Assembly: GCA_013368445.1 (NCBI GenBank)
Contig: JAACJO010000024.1
Span: 1 to 64,000, forward strand
Direction: 5' to 3'
Origin: Leucocoprinus leucothites
Taxonomy: Eukaryota; Basidiomycota; Agaricomycetes; Agaricales; Agaricaceae
DNA: 64,000 bases
Part shown: positions 9,201-21,624 of the stretch, in pieces
Layout: each line of letters begins with the position of its first letter
How positions within the stretch are numbered: the first letter of the stretch is position 1
Translations under genes and position numbers: made by a program
The notes under the pieces: model-generated
Database searches by the model: none
Told to the model about the DNA's origin: nothing
Seen by the model: only the letters and a program-made list of their open reading frames with translations

Positions 9201-11444
9201 ATGACCATGCAGCCGTCATCTACGGTGAGCAAATCCCTTAAAGGTTTACGCTTACCGTAGTCTGAGAGTCTGGTACAGGTGATCCGCCGATCCACAAGAC
9301 GAGAAAGGGACTGGTCAGAAAGTGTGAGGGCCAAAGTTCACTTCTATGCCTAAACAACGTCTCACGAATGTTTTCATTATCAGGTCTCTACAGCCTCTGC
9401 CTTTACACTCGTAGACGAGCGAGTCGATACAACGATTGACGATGAAGTAAGCTTGAGTGGTAATAGGAACATCATGGTATCAATGTGACGTGTTTCTGGG
9501 GTCGTTTAACAGAAGACTTGGTCTTGTGAAGACGATTATCGATATCCTCTGAAAGAATCTATTGTCGACCCTTGGGAACAGTGCTACGATATCGTTGATG
9601 GGTTTGACGAGGACCTTGTCAAAGGAGTAAAAGATGAAATATCCAATTTGCTTGTCGTGGTATGTTGACCTGCCAACCATCCGCCAGGTCTTCACTAATG
9701 GACCCCGTAGGCGTCATTATTCTTGGCTGTGGTAACAGCTTTCTTGATAGAATCAGGCAAACTGCTCCAGGCCGAGCCAGCTGAACTCACGGCCGTCCGA
9801 CTAGGCCAAGTTGTTCAACTTTTGAATTCGACCGACGCAGGCCAGCGCACAGTGCCTCCATATGAATCACCCCCTCCAAGTCGGGCGTCGATCACTATCA
9901 ATCAGCTGTGGTATATGAGTTTTTTCCAGAGCCTCGCCGCTGTCATTCTGGGGACACTCTGTCTCCAATGGCTTTCAGCTTTTACTCACAGAACCAAGGG
10001 TAAAACCCAGGATAGAGCCCTTGCCCTCCGACAGATGCGATACGAGGCTTGATTGGCTGGGGCGTTCCTCATGTCCCAGCCGTTCTACTTTTTAATGTCC
10101 AAGCCGCTCTGATTCTGTTCGCGGTCGGTTTGCTGGAGCTCTTGTGGACGGAGAACAAGGATGTGGCATTCCCGGTGGCTATTGTTGCTGGAGTGACGAT
10201 TTTCTTGCTGGTGTTGACTACGATGCTTCCTCTACTCCAATCCATCACTGCTTGGATATGCCCTAGCACGCTGGTCATCCCTCAATGTCCTTTCAAGTCA
10301 CCTGTTTCGTGGATCATCCATCGTTCTGCCGTTCTCTTAGCTTTAGGTGGAAGCTTCCTTGCCCAGCTATTTGTTGGCGGGGAGTTACGGCAACGTATAT
10401 ATCGTTGGCGTCGGGAGCAAGTACCCTTGCTCACTGATACCAACTGGGAGGAATATGACGAGCTATGGAGGAAAAAACGCGAAGAGAGGGGACCGCAAGC
10501 GCATGCGGAGGCCAATGACCATGACTACTCTCATTACCTCGCTCGTGGTCTCGCGGCAGTCATGGACGCACTTATCGCCAAACCAAGTGCTGTCCACATT
10601 GTCCATAATTGCCTCCAAGACGTACACGGCTCCAGAGCCCAGGCTAAAACGTTTAAGAGCTTATTTCGCCAGAGCTTCACGACGGATGAGGAGGATCTTC
10701 TGGCGACAGCGTCCATTGCAGGTGAAGACTTCTTCACTCTACGAAAGGACTTTCTGAGCGCACACGTCCTTCAATATTTTGTCGCCCATAACGAGAAACT
10801 TCATAAAACGGTGCTCAAACATCGAGCTGAGCTGTTCATAAGGATCAACAATACGGCGTGTCAAAGCAAAGTCGAAGTCGGCAAAACAATTATGTGCCCT
10901 ATAACGTCGCAAAAAGATGCCACACGGTTGGCCCTGGGTAAGTTTATCGTCATGATTCAACTGCCCAGCAATCCGGAGCTGAATTTATTTTTCAGGCACA
11001 CGACGACAGTTCTTGGAGTGCATAAAAAACATTCTCGGAAACCGACATATATCTCAGGATGAACTCCACGCCACACGCGCCATTATCCTCAGCATTGATC
11101 TTCGGGTACATGTTTCCGCCAGGTTCCACAAGACAATACAAGACCTAGCAAAAGAACTTGCCGTCTGGCGAACTTGCCGTGGAGACACATGGAACTACAA
11201 TCAGACACTCCAAGCTATCGTTGTGCGTTTCCCTCAGTTGCGTAATCAGTTCGGAATGGAGGCGGATGAAAAGGCAACGGTTGGCGTCGAGAACGTTCAC
11301 GCATCAGGTGATAACAAAGTGGAGTTTTCTCAGGGCCAAGAGCAGGATAATTGGGAAGAGCGCAATTCCGGAGATGAAGGGAGGCTTGAGAGCCATCCGC
11401 TCGTCATGGTTGGAAATCAAAGGCGTAGACGCGATGGGCACTGA
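9201..11444 (+). CDS. DUF6535-like integral membrane protein
   Basis: A multi-TM protein matching the Agaricomycete DUF6535 family, whose function is unknown. The ATG at 9201 begins a set of small exons (MTMQPSS..., VDERVDTTIDDE) leading to KTWSCEDDYRYPLKES, then FDEDLVKGVKDEISNLLVV and SLFLAVVTAFLIESGKLL, the family's signature first membrane segment. It continues NQLWYMSFFQSLAAVILGTL, RYEA, WGVPHVPAVLLFNVQAAL and PVAIVAGVTIFLLVLTTML. That gives about four hydrophobic segments before a long soluble C-terminal half. One GT-AG intron at about 10938-10995 is needed near the end. At 10046-10050 RYEA and LIGWGVPHV lie in different frames; restoring one G (GAG GGC TTG) would give the family sequence RYEGLI. 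This is a true one-base deletion or a sequence error. Confidence 0.72.
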
Positions 11445-12330
11445 TATTCTGTAGATAGAGGTCTATCTGAGACTTCGGAACTCGTCATCTCACTTTCCCC
11501 CTTTAGTTATACTAGTAGAATTCTACCGTTGAATCCATGATCGAGACACGACAAAAATCTAGGACACGAAGCCACTCGGAATCTGGTATTTTGTCACGAG
11601 GTTGCTGACTGAAATATGATATTTGAATATGAAGGGTGCCGGCGAAAACCCAAGGTCTCCACATTCATCCTTACGATATGAGACCAACTGCCACCATATC
11701 CAATAAGCGCTAGAGCGCTTAGAGCGAGTCGGAGTTGGCCGACCCTCAGGCTGCCATTGGCTATTCTTCGAAATGCCATGGACGCGAGGGCCCCGAAGAA
11801 ATTTGCAAGGGAGTGGATTTCGCTCTACACTACAATCTAGCGATCGAGTAGACACCAGAAAACGAGAAGCAGGCTGTGCCTGACGCCCGGGTTCTGGAGT
11901 TGAATCAGTATCCGAATTAGGGTCGCCGGTCACTGGATGTACCAAATAAGTACTAGTCTTGCAGCTTGGATCAATAATCAATTTAATCATGATTGCTGCC
12001 GAATGTTTGATCTCCGGCAACCTGCTTTGATTCTGACTCATGCCACAATTGAGAAAATCGTGTCAGCAGGGGCCAACGACTTACTTCTGGCAATTGGTAC
12101 CACAGCTGGCGACTGAGCCTTGCAAATTCGAAACGCATGTTAATCATCGAGACCAAAAGCTTTACGAGAGGAAGTGAAGTTTGACAGTACCTTAATAGTC
12201 GGACATAGGTGCAGCCGGAGTTATCTGCCACCTCGTGAGATCGAAATTTGAATGATTGAATAATATAAATACCCACCCAACTGACTTCCCCAAACACTTC
12301 TCTCCCGGTTCCTCGACAGTGACAGCGAAG
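11445..12330. other. Intergenic, weak minus-strand open frame
   Basis: A minus-strand open frame (11559-12041, 160 codons) is present but matches nothing I know and has no supporting exon structure. The stretch upstream of 12331 presumably holds the promoter of the aminotransferase gene. Confidence 0.35.
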
Positions 12331-14039
12331 ATGGCCATTCTGACCAGCAACGCCACCAATGGCGCCCACAGTGGCCACACAAATGGGAATTCAAAGCCCA
12401 ACTCTCCCGCAGAACTCGATGTGCGTCACCAATATTTTATTATTAAATGAAAACTGGTGCTCAACATGTTTCCAGGCTGAAAAGCTAATCATCAATCTCG
12501 TAGACAAACCTAAACCGATTCCTGCCCCCGAAACTTTAGTTTTTGGCGAGGTTAATGCAACCTTCATGTCCATTTTCAACCACTTACATTCGTCTGGCAG
12601 ACCAAGACCGATCACATGCTCGTGGTACATTTCGATCCCGTCAACGGCTGGACAGCGCCTGAAATCAAACCATACGGACCGCTCAGCATCGACCCCTCAA
12701 GCTCATGCCTACAATATTGTCCTAATGTGTTTGAAGGGATGAAGGTGCGTCTTGCAAGATGTCGCCGTTATTACACTTGACTGATGGATGGTGACTGGTG
12801 ACCGTCTAATAATAACATTGTATCATCACTTCTGCACTCTATCCCCCATCACATTCTCATGTGCTGATTGCGCTGGTTATGGTCCCGAAATAACAGGCTT
12901 ACATTGGTCTAGATGGCGAAGCGCGACTTTTCCGACCAGAGAAGAATATGCAGCGATTGGCCAGGTCAGCCGCTCGGGTGGCCCTTCCAGTGTGTATATC
13001 TGCTCTTGTTCGAGTCCCAACCCTTTCAGTTACTCAAAGTGGACTCGAACCATTCAGAAATTCGACCAAGACGTGCTGTTAACACTCATCAAACGTTTGA
13101 TACTCGTCGACAAGCGATGGATACCAACAAAGCCTGGATACAGCCTATACATTCGTCCCACTATCATCGGGACTCGTAGTAGTGCGTACTATTGCCACAT
13201 TTTTTGACACCTTTGACTTAGGCTGCTACCAATGTGATCCATTCTATATAGGTCTTGGTGTCCGCCACTCCGATACCGCTACCCTTTTCGTCATCCTTTC
13301 CCCGACGGGACCCTACTTCAAGAATGGGCTCCATCCTATCTCATTGCTCGCAGTGTCTAATACCGTCCGTGCATGGCCCGGAGGTACCGGTTCTCACAAA
13401 CTCGGATTAAATTATGCCCCCGCCTTCATGCCCCAGATTGATGCTGCTTCGAAAGGATACGATCAAATTCTATGGTTGCTAGAGACTGATTGTCAAAATG
13501 GTGAGAATGGGAAGGAGCTCAGGATCACGGAAGTAGGCGCCATGAATGTATTTATCGTTGTCAAGCGTGATGATACCCGTGAGTGTCAAACCTTCGCATT
13601 AATGCCCCTGCTCATTGATATTTATCGGTGACTGTCATCTCTCATAGACTTGGACTTGATCACACCACCACTCGATGGCACAATCCTTCCTGGAGTTACG
13701 CGCGCTTCAACTCTGGCCCTTGCCGACGCCCACACTTCAGGCAATGTTACATTGCCAGGAGTCCCATCTGCCCTCAAAATATACACACACGAGCAACCGT
13801 TGACAATGTCTCAGCTATCATCCTTACACTCTGAGGGTAAAATCGTTGAGTTCTTCGGCGTAGGAACCGCAGCAATCATTGCACCTGTTGACCGAATTGG
13901 TTGGAATGGTGGAGACCTTTTGTTCACCCAGGAATCAAAAGACGGCTTAGGACTGATTGGTCGGGGAGTTTTCGAGCTGATTACCAGTATTCAGACTGGG
14001 AGGACAAAGTTTGAGGATTGGAGTGTTTCGTGCGAGTAA
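12331..14039 (+). CDS. Branched-chain amino acid aminotransferase
   Basis: A PLP-dependent fold-type IV transaminase that interconverts Leu, Ile and Val with their 2-oxo acids. The ATG at 12331 gives MAILTSNATNGAHSGHTNG; no strong mitochondrial leader is visible, so a cytosolic form is possible. Successive exons read AEKLIINLVDKPKPIPAPE, TDHMLVVHFDPVNGW, PYGPLSIDPSSSCLQY, VFEGMK, AYIGLDGEARLFRPEKNMQ, RSAARVALP, KFDQDVLLTLIKRLILVDK, PGYSLYIRPTIIGTR, LGVRHSDTATLFVILSPTG, HKLGLNYAP (the PLP lysine), EVGAMNVFIVV, PPLDGTILPGVTR and FGVGTAAIIAPVDRIGW, ending DWSVSCE. The key residues of the family are all present and about seven introns of 50-90 nt splice cleanly, so the gene looks functional. Confidence 0.92.
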
Positions 14040-14727
14040 AATTCAAGGCTCAGTTTTTCTGCATCCTGAAATAATCCATACTCTTCGTTAATCTCTTGGA
14101 GGTGTATGATCTACCGTAGTACATTGTTCATTACATTGTGATATATAGAAAAAGGGGTACTACGACAGAACGTGAATCTGACGAATTGCAGAGAGAAATA
14201 CTGATGAGTATGCTTAAATTTGATACATTCAGGTCAGTCTGGGAGATCCCTCTCTCTCCTGTAGTTGTCATATATGCGCAGGTCGCGAACGAGAGGTAGC
14301 GTGGCCCTAGCTTCCATCTGCGTTTGGTCGAAGTAAACGGATTTTTAAGGCGCGACCCATATTTGCCTTGATCCAAGCCATAACAGCAGCCCAGAAACGA
14401 AGATCAATGGTTAATGGAGGTTTACAATTAGTAGTGTCGATTCCTGCAGCAATTGCAATCCTGAATACACAAGATCGCAGTCAATCTTTGCGTGCCTGAG
14501 CCTCTACGCCCGAATCTTTCATTGGGAATGTCTTGGCAGCTCTTGGGACAGCTGATACTTGATAAGCGCGCATTGTTACCAAGACACAGGGAAATACATG
14601 AGCAAGTGGGAGTGATGTGGATGAAGTGGATTTATTAACAAGTTAAGGACTTGAGCATGCATGAGGTAGGCGGACGAAACATTTTATGGACGATGGAGTG
14701 ACCATGAATAAGGATATCTGACCGCGC
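14040..14727. other. Intergenic, convergent 3' ends
   Basis: This lies between the convergent 3' ends of the aminotransferase and the tRNA methyltransferase. It contains only a short unsupported open frame. Confidence 0.45.
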
Positions 14728-16895
14728 TCAGATGAGTCTCAACACCGCGACACTCTCCACATGTGCCGTCTGAGGGAACAAATCAAACCCTCTCAAACTC
14801 TCCAGCCGGTACCTTCCTCTCTTCTCCGTCTCATCACACTTCTCTTCAGCCTCATCCACCATCCGCAGTAACATTCCAACATCCCGTGCTTGCGTATGCA
14901 CATTACAACTCACGTAAACCAGAGCGGCAGGCCGGAACTGTACGACCTGTCGAATAAACTCTTCATCGCACCCTTTACGGGGTGGGTCGATAACGATCAC
15001 AGTTTCGTGGCGCGGGAAGGAAGAGACGGAAGAGAAAATGTCGGAAGCAGTGCCAGATTTGAAGGTAATATCTGGGCCTTCTGTCGATGACGTGACTGGG
15101 GAGGATGTTGACGACGATGAGGAGATGAGTTTGTTGTATGAAGGAATTGCACGCAAAGAGTTGTTGAGTTTCACGTTGCTTTGTGCTGAGCGTATACTCT
15201 CCACTGAGAGCTCAATGCCAGAGATGGTCTTGAAATATGGCGAGAGTGTGATCGCGAAAAGCCCGGAACCGCAATACGTATCCACGAGATGAGTGGGTCT
15301 AGGCTTTTCAGCTCCAGAAGGAAAGATAGCCTCTTTGACATAATCTGTCAACGGTACGAGGACGGAGTTGTTGTTCTGGAAGAATGACGACGCTGGGTAC
15401 TCGAATAAGAACCCGCCGACTTTTTCGCGAATGGATGCTTTATGTGAAGTGATGCAGACGTGCTTGGAGAGCGCATCAGAGAGATATTGATCGACATCGG
15501 ACACCGAGGTAACGTCGGGAGGGAGGGTGATAGAAGGGTCTAGGGAATCCCGAAGGATGAGTGATGCACCACGTTTGAATGTATAGGCACTCCTAGAAGA
15601 TCATGGGTGAGTGAGAGGTAGAGGTAGAAATGGATTATTAGCGTACCTAATAACCCTTGCTCGCTCAGTGGTGAGAGCTTCGTTAATGATGGGTGTTGCA
15701 ATAGGACATTCTTCAATGTCTAGCACCTTCCGAGTTCCAACTACATTAAATCCGATGTTCAGCCAATCTGGCTGCTCCTTGACTTCATCTTTGTCAATAT
15801 TGGCCTGTTGCCTCTTTTTCAGAAGAGACTTCGAGGCCGCCTCAAAATGCGGCGTTATCTTTGTCCGATAACCGTATTGCAGGGGCGAGCCAATTGTAGG
15901 GAGAACAGTAGGTACAGACATTTGCCCAAGGCCTAGCACTAACGTTAGCAAATCCACATCCACCAGGAAGAGGTCGTGAACAAACCTGAAAATTTTTGAT
16001 AGGCTTTGACGATGACCTCACGCTTCAGCGAGAGCTGACTCTCATATGAAAGCATCTACATGTACATGAGTCTCGGTACCTTCAGTTAACAGGAAAAGAC
16101 GTACCTGGTATTGACATCCTCCACATTTGCCAAAGTACCGACATTGTATCCGCGAGTCGTCGCGCAGCTCGGGATTCGGCTGAATTACTTTCACAAAGTC
16201 GGCAACAGAGTGCATTCGCGCGTTTCGATAAACTTTTGCACGTATGATTTCCCCAGGAAGCGAAAACGGAACGACAATAGCCCACGGCGTTTTGTGGTGC
16301 TTTTCGTTTGTGGATATTGCTATAGCATCACCTACCAACAGCGACCACTTCGAATGTAAGTATCACTTTCAGACAATGGTTGAAGAAACTCACCGCCTGG
16401 GCTAAGACTTTTCACTACCACCTCGACCTCTTCTTGAGGTGAAAACGGCGATTCCAGCTGTACCCCCTCTTCAATAGCTTTCTCCACAACATTAGCCCCG
16501 AGAACTAACTTGATTTCTTGCCATAGCACGTCCTCCGGTGAACACGGCTCTGGTAGCTCAATTTTCTTGAGTTTCGATTTTCGTCTTGATTTTTTGGGTT
16601 CGACCTTGGGTCGCTGGTTCGTGGCTTGCATGTGGACTTTATTGTTTCTCTGGATCGTAGAAGACACGATGGAATCACCCCCCTTGACCTCCACACGGGG
16701 TTTCTTGCTTTCCGGAACCTCGACCTCGCTATCAGGTGCAGTTCTGACTTGACCAGCTTGTCCGTGCGCCGACATTCTATGGAATCGCGGAACCAAGATA
16801 GTTGGATTAACAGTTGTCAACCACGGGCGGAGGTGATGATGGCTGGAGGAAAAGACGCGACGAGTAGCAAGCATTTGCAGAATTTGGAAATCCAA
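14728..16895 (-). CDS. TRM2: tRNA (uracil-5-)-methyltransferase, TRM2/TrmA-RlmD type
   Basis: A SAM-dependent RNA m5U methyltransferase, expected to make m5U54 in the T loop of tRNA. The start at 16895 gives MDFQILQMLATRRVFSSSHH, an arginine/serine-rich head that could be a mitochondrial leader; a later Met is possible. After a Lys-rich linker come SLSPG joined to GDAIAIS (TRAM-like part), CRYFGKCGGCQYQ (the Fe-S cluster cysteines of this group), LSYESQLSLKREVIVKAYQ, SPLQYGYRTKITPHFE, EYPASSFFQNNNSVL, DTYCGSGLFAI (SAM motif I), IDPPRKGCDEEFI and YVSCNVHTQARDVGML (catalytic Cys), ending FPQTAHVESVAVLRLI. All catalytic motifs are present. Introns lie at about 16336-16382, 16060-16105, 15930-15985 and 15596-15645. 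Confidence 0.93.
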
Positions 16896-17006
16896 CCGAA
16901 AACGAAAATGTGATGAATTTGATTTGGTGATTTAGGCTCCTCCCTAAATAGGCAATACAACCGACATTGCTTATTGAGCAAAATTGGGGGTTTATCTCCT
17001 TCACTA
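16896..17006. promoter_or_regulatory. Shared divergent promoter of TRM2 and GCG1
   Basis: Only 111 bp separate the two start codons, which point away from each other. No clear TATA box is visible. Shared regulation is inferred from spacing alone. Confidence 0.45.
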
Positions 17007-18273
17007 ATGGTCTCTGCTCCTGCTCTCCCATTTGTTGTCTTCGGTTATGGCTCTCTTATATTCAAGGCAAGATGTGTCCGTACAAGCTTGCCAATTTCTT
17101 CATGCTCATTTTCTGAACAGCCTCCTCCACATGTAATTGCACAAGGTACCAGGATTCGGGCTAGGCCTATCATTACAGTAGAGCGTCGGTCTAATGAAAG
17201 CCCTGGTCTTCAGTTCCCGGATACCTCAAAGGCTATGTGCGCAGGTTCGCCCAGTCTTCTCATGACCATAGAGGGACCCCAGAGGTGCAAAGCTATTTCC
17301 CGGACGCATCGCCCAGAACCTCATATGTGTGTAGAATCCAGGACGGGTGGTGACACTCGTACATAAAGAAGACTGGGACAGGTTTTCTGGATCGGTACGT
17401 GATCCCACAATGAAAAACGACATATCTAGCTAACAAGGGCTTTAGGACGCGTTTCCAGATGAAGACGTCGTGTGGGGTAGGTTCCCTGCCCTCTGCAAAA
17501 CCTCGGTTACCAACTCGCGCAGGAATTGCATATACCATCGACCCAGTGTACGAAGCGGAAGTTAGAGACTATCTAGGTTGAGTAACATCACTCCCCTCGT
17601 CACCTTACGATTAAGGCTGAATTGTTCATGTCAGATTATCGAGAAAAAGTCAGGTTCATTCCCCCAAATGTATTCCTGTCGTGTTGACCCCCGGTAGGAT
17701 GGATATACCATGGAGACTTTAGATATACATAGCGTAATAGATGGCAAGGAACAGACTATCATACACAATGTGCGTCGCTCGTCGCGTTCCTTTACCGTTT
17801 GATGCCATCTTACCTTCAATAGGCATTTGTACGTCCCCCGGAACTCAGTACTCAGGCTTGATCCTTCTAAAACCATCACAGTGCTATGTTGGACGCAACG
17901 ATAACCCATCATTCAGTGCGCTATAACTTCCTTGGCAAGAGATCTCTCTTCTAATACCTTGATCTAGTCGGATCAGAACCACTCGACATTCTCGCGGATC
18001 GGATATGGCGTACGGTCGGACCATCAGGACCTAATAAGGTACGACACCAGCTTTATTTCCGAGGAACACTTGATAACAATATACTTTGAAGGAATATCTC
18101 TTCAAATTGGCTGATTCTGTCCGAGAGCTCTCACCAGATTCATATGACTCCCATTTGTTCGCTCTGGAGGTACGAATACTTTCCCAAATGAGTCCATGAT
18201 GGAATAGTACTGACAGTCTCGGTAGGACATGGTTAAAGCTCTCGATGGCCAGCTGCCCAAGGAGTCAGCCTGA
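17007..18273 (+). CDS. GCG1: Glutathione-specific gamma-glutamylcyclotransferase (ChaC/GCG1)
   Basis: This cytosolic enzyme degrades glutathione to 5-oxoproline and Cys-Gly. The ATG at 17007 gives MVSAPALPFVVFGYGSLIFK, the ChaC glycine loop. Reading through about ten short introns gives PPPHVIAQ, VPGYLKGYVRRFAQSSHDH, RGTPENPGRVVTLV with the catalytic Glu, EDWDRFSGS, DAFPDEDVVWG, IAYTIDPVYEAEVRDYL, DYREK, DGYTMETLDIHSVIDGKEQ, CYVGRNDNPSFI, GSEPLDILADRIWRTVGPSG, YLFKLADSVRELSP and LDGQLPKESA with TGA at 18271-18273. The first intron begins GCAAG rather than GT, a GC-AG intron, which is needed to keep LIFK joined to PPPHV. It is divergent from TRM2 with 111 bp between the start codons, so the two probably share a promoter region. 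Confidence 0.88.
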
Positions 18274-20001
18274 GAATCTTCGATACCACTGCTTCCAGTG
18301 TACCCAACCTTAAGGCCACAGTAGGGCAGTAATTAACTATATAGATTCAACAATTTTCTATGCATACTCTGTCTTTGAAAGGCTTTAGTAGACTATGAGC
18401 AACCCGGTTTCTATTGGGAGTCCAAACTTCCGATATATCAGAGGGGGCATTCCATGACCTCATTCACCCGCAATAATGATGAGAACAAGTTTACCTCTTA
18501 CCATGTTCCGGCCCAACCGCCAGTGTGAGTAGCATCGCAGAGAATATGACATTCTTCGACGAGAGTTCTTTCCAGACGTCCGAGTTGCTACAAACGTCTG
18601 TGTTGGCTTCGTGTTGGGTGTAGAGCTGAGGATAGTCTCGTGGCAGAGCTGATCGAATAGTCTTCCGGGTTGGATGGACGTGCCGATTGTGATGTTCTCA
18701 AGTATGTAAACTACAGTACACACAAGATGATGTTGAGGAGAGCGAATGAAATTCTGTTACCTCGAGGCCACTTATCGGGTGCTTAATGATACAGTGGAGA
18801 ATGTACTTCTTCGTGAACCAGATCTGCTGGAGGTTGACAATCAATTTCGTAAAACCATTACATTTGCCATAGATATCGATCGCGAATAGACCACTCTTTT
18901 ACCTTGGCGTTAATGAGGGAGCCGTCCGTCTGGACGTAAATGGCATGTATAAAAGGACAATCTCCAACAATTATGAGGGGGAAGGTTGCGGAACCAGGTT
19001 TTGAATTCATGGGAAAGGGCGCCCCCGTCCACTGCAAATAGTAACGCATGTACGTATGGACATACGCTGAGAAACCATCTCTTAAGACGCTATAATTGTC
19101 CTATTCGTGATGCACTGGGCCCCTAACCGCTACTCTAAGGCTGAGATGAGAATGATAACCTCGGGTACAAAATCAGTGGGCACCGTCCGAAGAGCCCGGC
19201 GGAGCTCTACCCGGGGGCACTTTGAACAACGCTGGTCTGGTATATTTGAGTGGATAGGGTCCCATATGTAAGTCACACAACTCCATATAGCGTGTTAGGG
19301 AGCTATCGTCTTTGGAACTATGAGTGAAAGCTGTAGCCACCGCGGCCAGAGAGCAGTATCCCATCCAGAAAATTAAGCAGGAGACATTCACGTGGGCTAG
19401 CGGTCCAGAGCAAGATCAGACGATACAGCTTGAAGAGACTCTTGAGATGGACCCGGGCTGTGAGCGGGATGAACGTGGATTGCACATTATAGTTTAATGC
19501 AAGTCGAAGTTGAACGCGATCCGATGATGATACCTGTAGGGTACTGTAAATGACAAACTCCCAGGTCGTTGATTCCCAATAGAACCAAGAAGGCAGCACA
19601 ATCGAGGCAGTGGGTTCCGAAATGCCATGCGAAATTCTTTGGTTGGAACTGGTGACGAAGTGTTCCTCTTCAAGATAGTGGAAGGGGTTAGGAGTATATC
19701 CTGTTATATTAGATCAAGAACGCCAGGAGGAATGCGGTGACCCGGTGCTGACCCGGGATGCCAAGCCATAGCGTAGCAATTTACAGAATTGACACAGAAA
19801 GATTGGTCCTGGTCGTCCTCTACTGTGGGATTTGGCAGAGAATGCAAGCAACTTATCCTCGCATTCAAAATTACGTCTATTGTGCAAATCCTGTAGTTTC
19901 AAGTTCTGAAGATATCTATTGCTACGACTGAGCAGAATGCATTAAGGTCAATAATACAATGGTGGTCAATAAAAATCATAGTCATTTGATTCTTCGCATT
20001 T
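18274..20001. other. Gene-poor stretch, possibly a decayed membrane-protein gene
   Basis: Several minus-strand open frames (e.g. 18460-18723, 18858-19049, 19173-19391, 19318-19599) follow each other and include hydrophobic runs such as LFKLYRLILLWT, but I cannot join them into a convincing protein. This may be a decayed relative of the neighbouring DUF6534-like genes. I assign no function. Confidence 0.3.
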
Positions 20002-21624
20002 CTATACTATTTCGCCGGGGAAGCTTTTCATGCCATGACCACTCTTTGCGTCATCCACATCACCTTTATCGTCCACTGTGGGGTGACTCGATGTCGGTTT
20101 GGCAAACCGGATGACAGAGATCTGGCCAAAGTCATCGTCCCGCGAGCTAGGAAGACGACCGGTCGACAAATCGTTATTGCTCTGAGTAGTTGTGAAGGTG
20201 GTGGTATACGTGTTGATCTGGATCCCATCTAGAGTTCTTCCCTTCGCTTGTTCATAGTATATGCGTTGATTGAGAAGCACCATGAAGCAGTTGCTGTACC
20301 TAATAGCCTCCATAAGTCAGAAGACGGCCCGATGTTCGGATTCAATTGAAGTTTACGCACGTTTTCCCTAGTATATAGCCACTTGAATATAACGGATCAG
20401 CCAACAGTCTCAGAGGCGAGATGAAAAGGCGTACATTGTCAAAAATAGGTTGGTTTTCTGTAAACAGTCAGTTTAGATCAAAAATATCAAGAGGTAGAAT
20501 GGAGCCGCTCACTCCTGCTGCGAGGGACGGGGTCAGATGGAGAGCGACAAGCACAACAGCAAGTACGCCTAGATACAATTCAATGTCTGATATACTGGTA
20601 TCACTGCTTCTACTCACTGGTTACAGCATTCGTCTCCACCGTCAACACCAGGATCCGCTTCACGGCAGTCATAGTACTCCGGCTTGTCCTCTCGGATCGA
20701 AGTTTCAACAGCTTTCATAAGGTAATGAGTATCACAGCGCCAACCATTCGGCAAATCAGTTACCAGATAGGCCATGGAGCAGGCGATTACAATATCAGTG
20801 ACAGCGGTGATGAATAGCCAGGCCTGGTGAGGGAAGTCAGTATCACGATCTGAGTCACTGCTAAGCACTTGAGCCTCTGACTGACAGCATCTAATTGCTT
20901 ATCGACTTCTTCAACTGCGTTCAAGATTACGTCCTGCGTATTGCTCGTCACTATTGACAGTGGGGCGACGATAGCCGTATGATAGCGAGACTCACATGGA
21001 TGCCAACATATATACCGTCGACGACTGCTACCAGGGAGAGCTACAAAAAGCTGCCTGAGAGTCTGTTTTATTTCGAACGTTTCCAAGAGGGTACTCACGA
21101 ACGCAAGGATCGCCGGCAGAATCCTCCACCGTGCCAACACCCACATTCTCCAGCAATACACAATTTGCACGATACATGCAATTATAGCGTAGCAGAATGG
21201 CCCACCAATACTTGCGTAGTGGAGTTCTTGCATTGTTGATGGATTTCCGAAATTGTATACAAACCAATAAAACATGTCTGCCATGGATATAAAGGTTTGA
21301 AAAGAGTCGAGAATGAATAGGATATGCACTGATCACGAGAGCCATTAAAACGGTAATCTTAAACGGAATAGAACTCAAAGCACCTATGATCCGGAGCCAG
21401 CTTCTGTCCTTGCCGGAATTATTGACATACATAACTTATCTGAAGTGAGACTTGGAGGTGAAAGCTTGTGGAATGGTAAAGACATACAGTATTGCATTGT
21501 TCAGATTTCGTATAGGAACCAGTCCAGGACAATACCAATTATCTGCCAATCACATCCCATGAAGGAAAAGGACACGGCCCTATTCAAACAGACTTACCGC
21601 TGGGCCCGTTCTACCAACACCCAT
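20002..21624 (-). pseudogene. DUF6534-like seven-TM protein, copy A, stop in first TM
   Basis: A paralogue of the gene at 25092-26817 with the same exon order. The expected first exon gives MGVGRTGPA; the second reads IIGIVLDWFLYEI, then TGA, then TMQY, where copy B has LIGVALNWWLYGILVMQY. The stop lies in the first membrane segment. Later exons remain readable: MYVNNSGKDRSWLRII, MHILFILDSFQTFISMADM, FYWFVYNFGNPS, IACIVQIVYCWRMWVLARW, AWLFITAVTDIVIACSMAYL, and the last exon YSNCFMVLLNQRIYYEQAKG ending at TAG 20002-20004. DUF6534 proteins are fungal integral membrane proteins of unknown role. Because most exons are preserved, inactivation is recent or the stop is an assembly error. Confidence 0.6.

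Noticed and set aside
10347..10757. Open frame of 136 codons overlapping the DUF6535-like gene
   Set aside because: It is an out-of-frame shadow of a well-supported coding exon.
11559..12041. Minus-strand open frame of 160 codons
   Set aside because: No recognisable domain, no convincing exon partner, unusual composition; could be chance.
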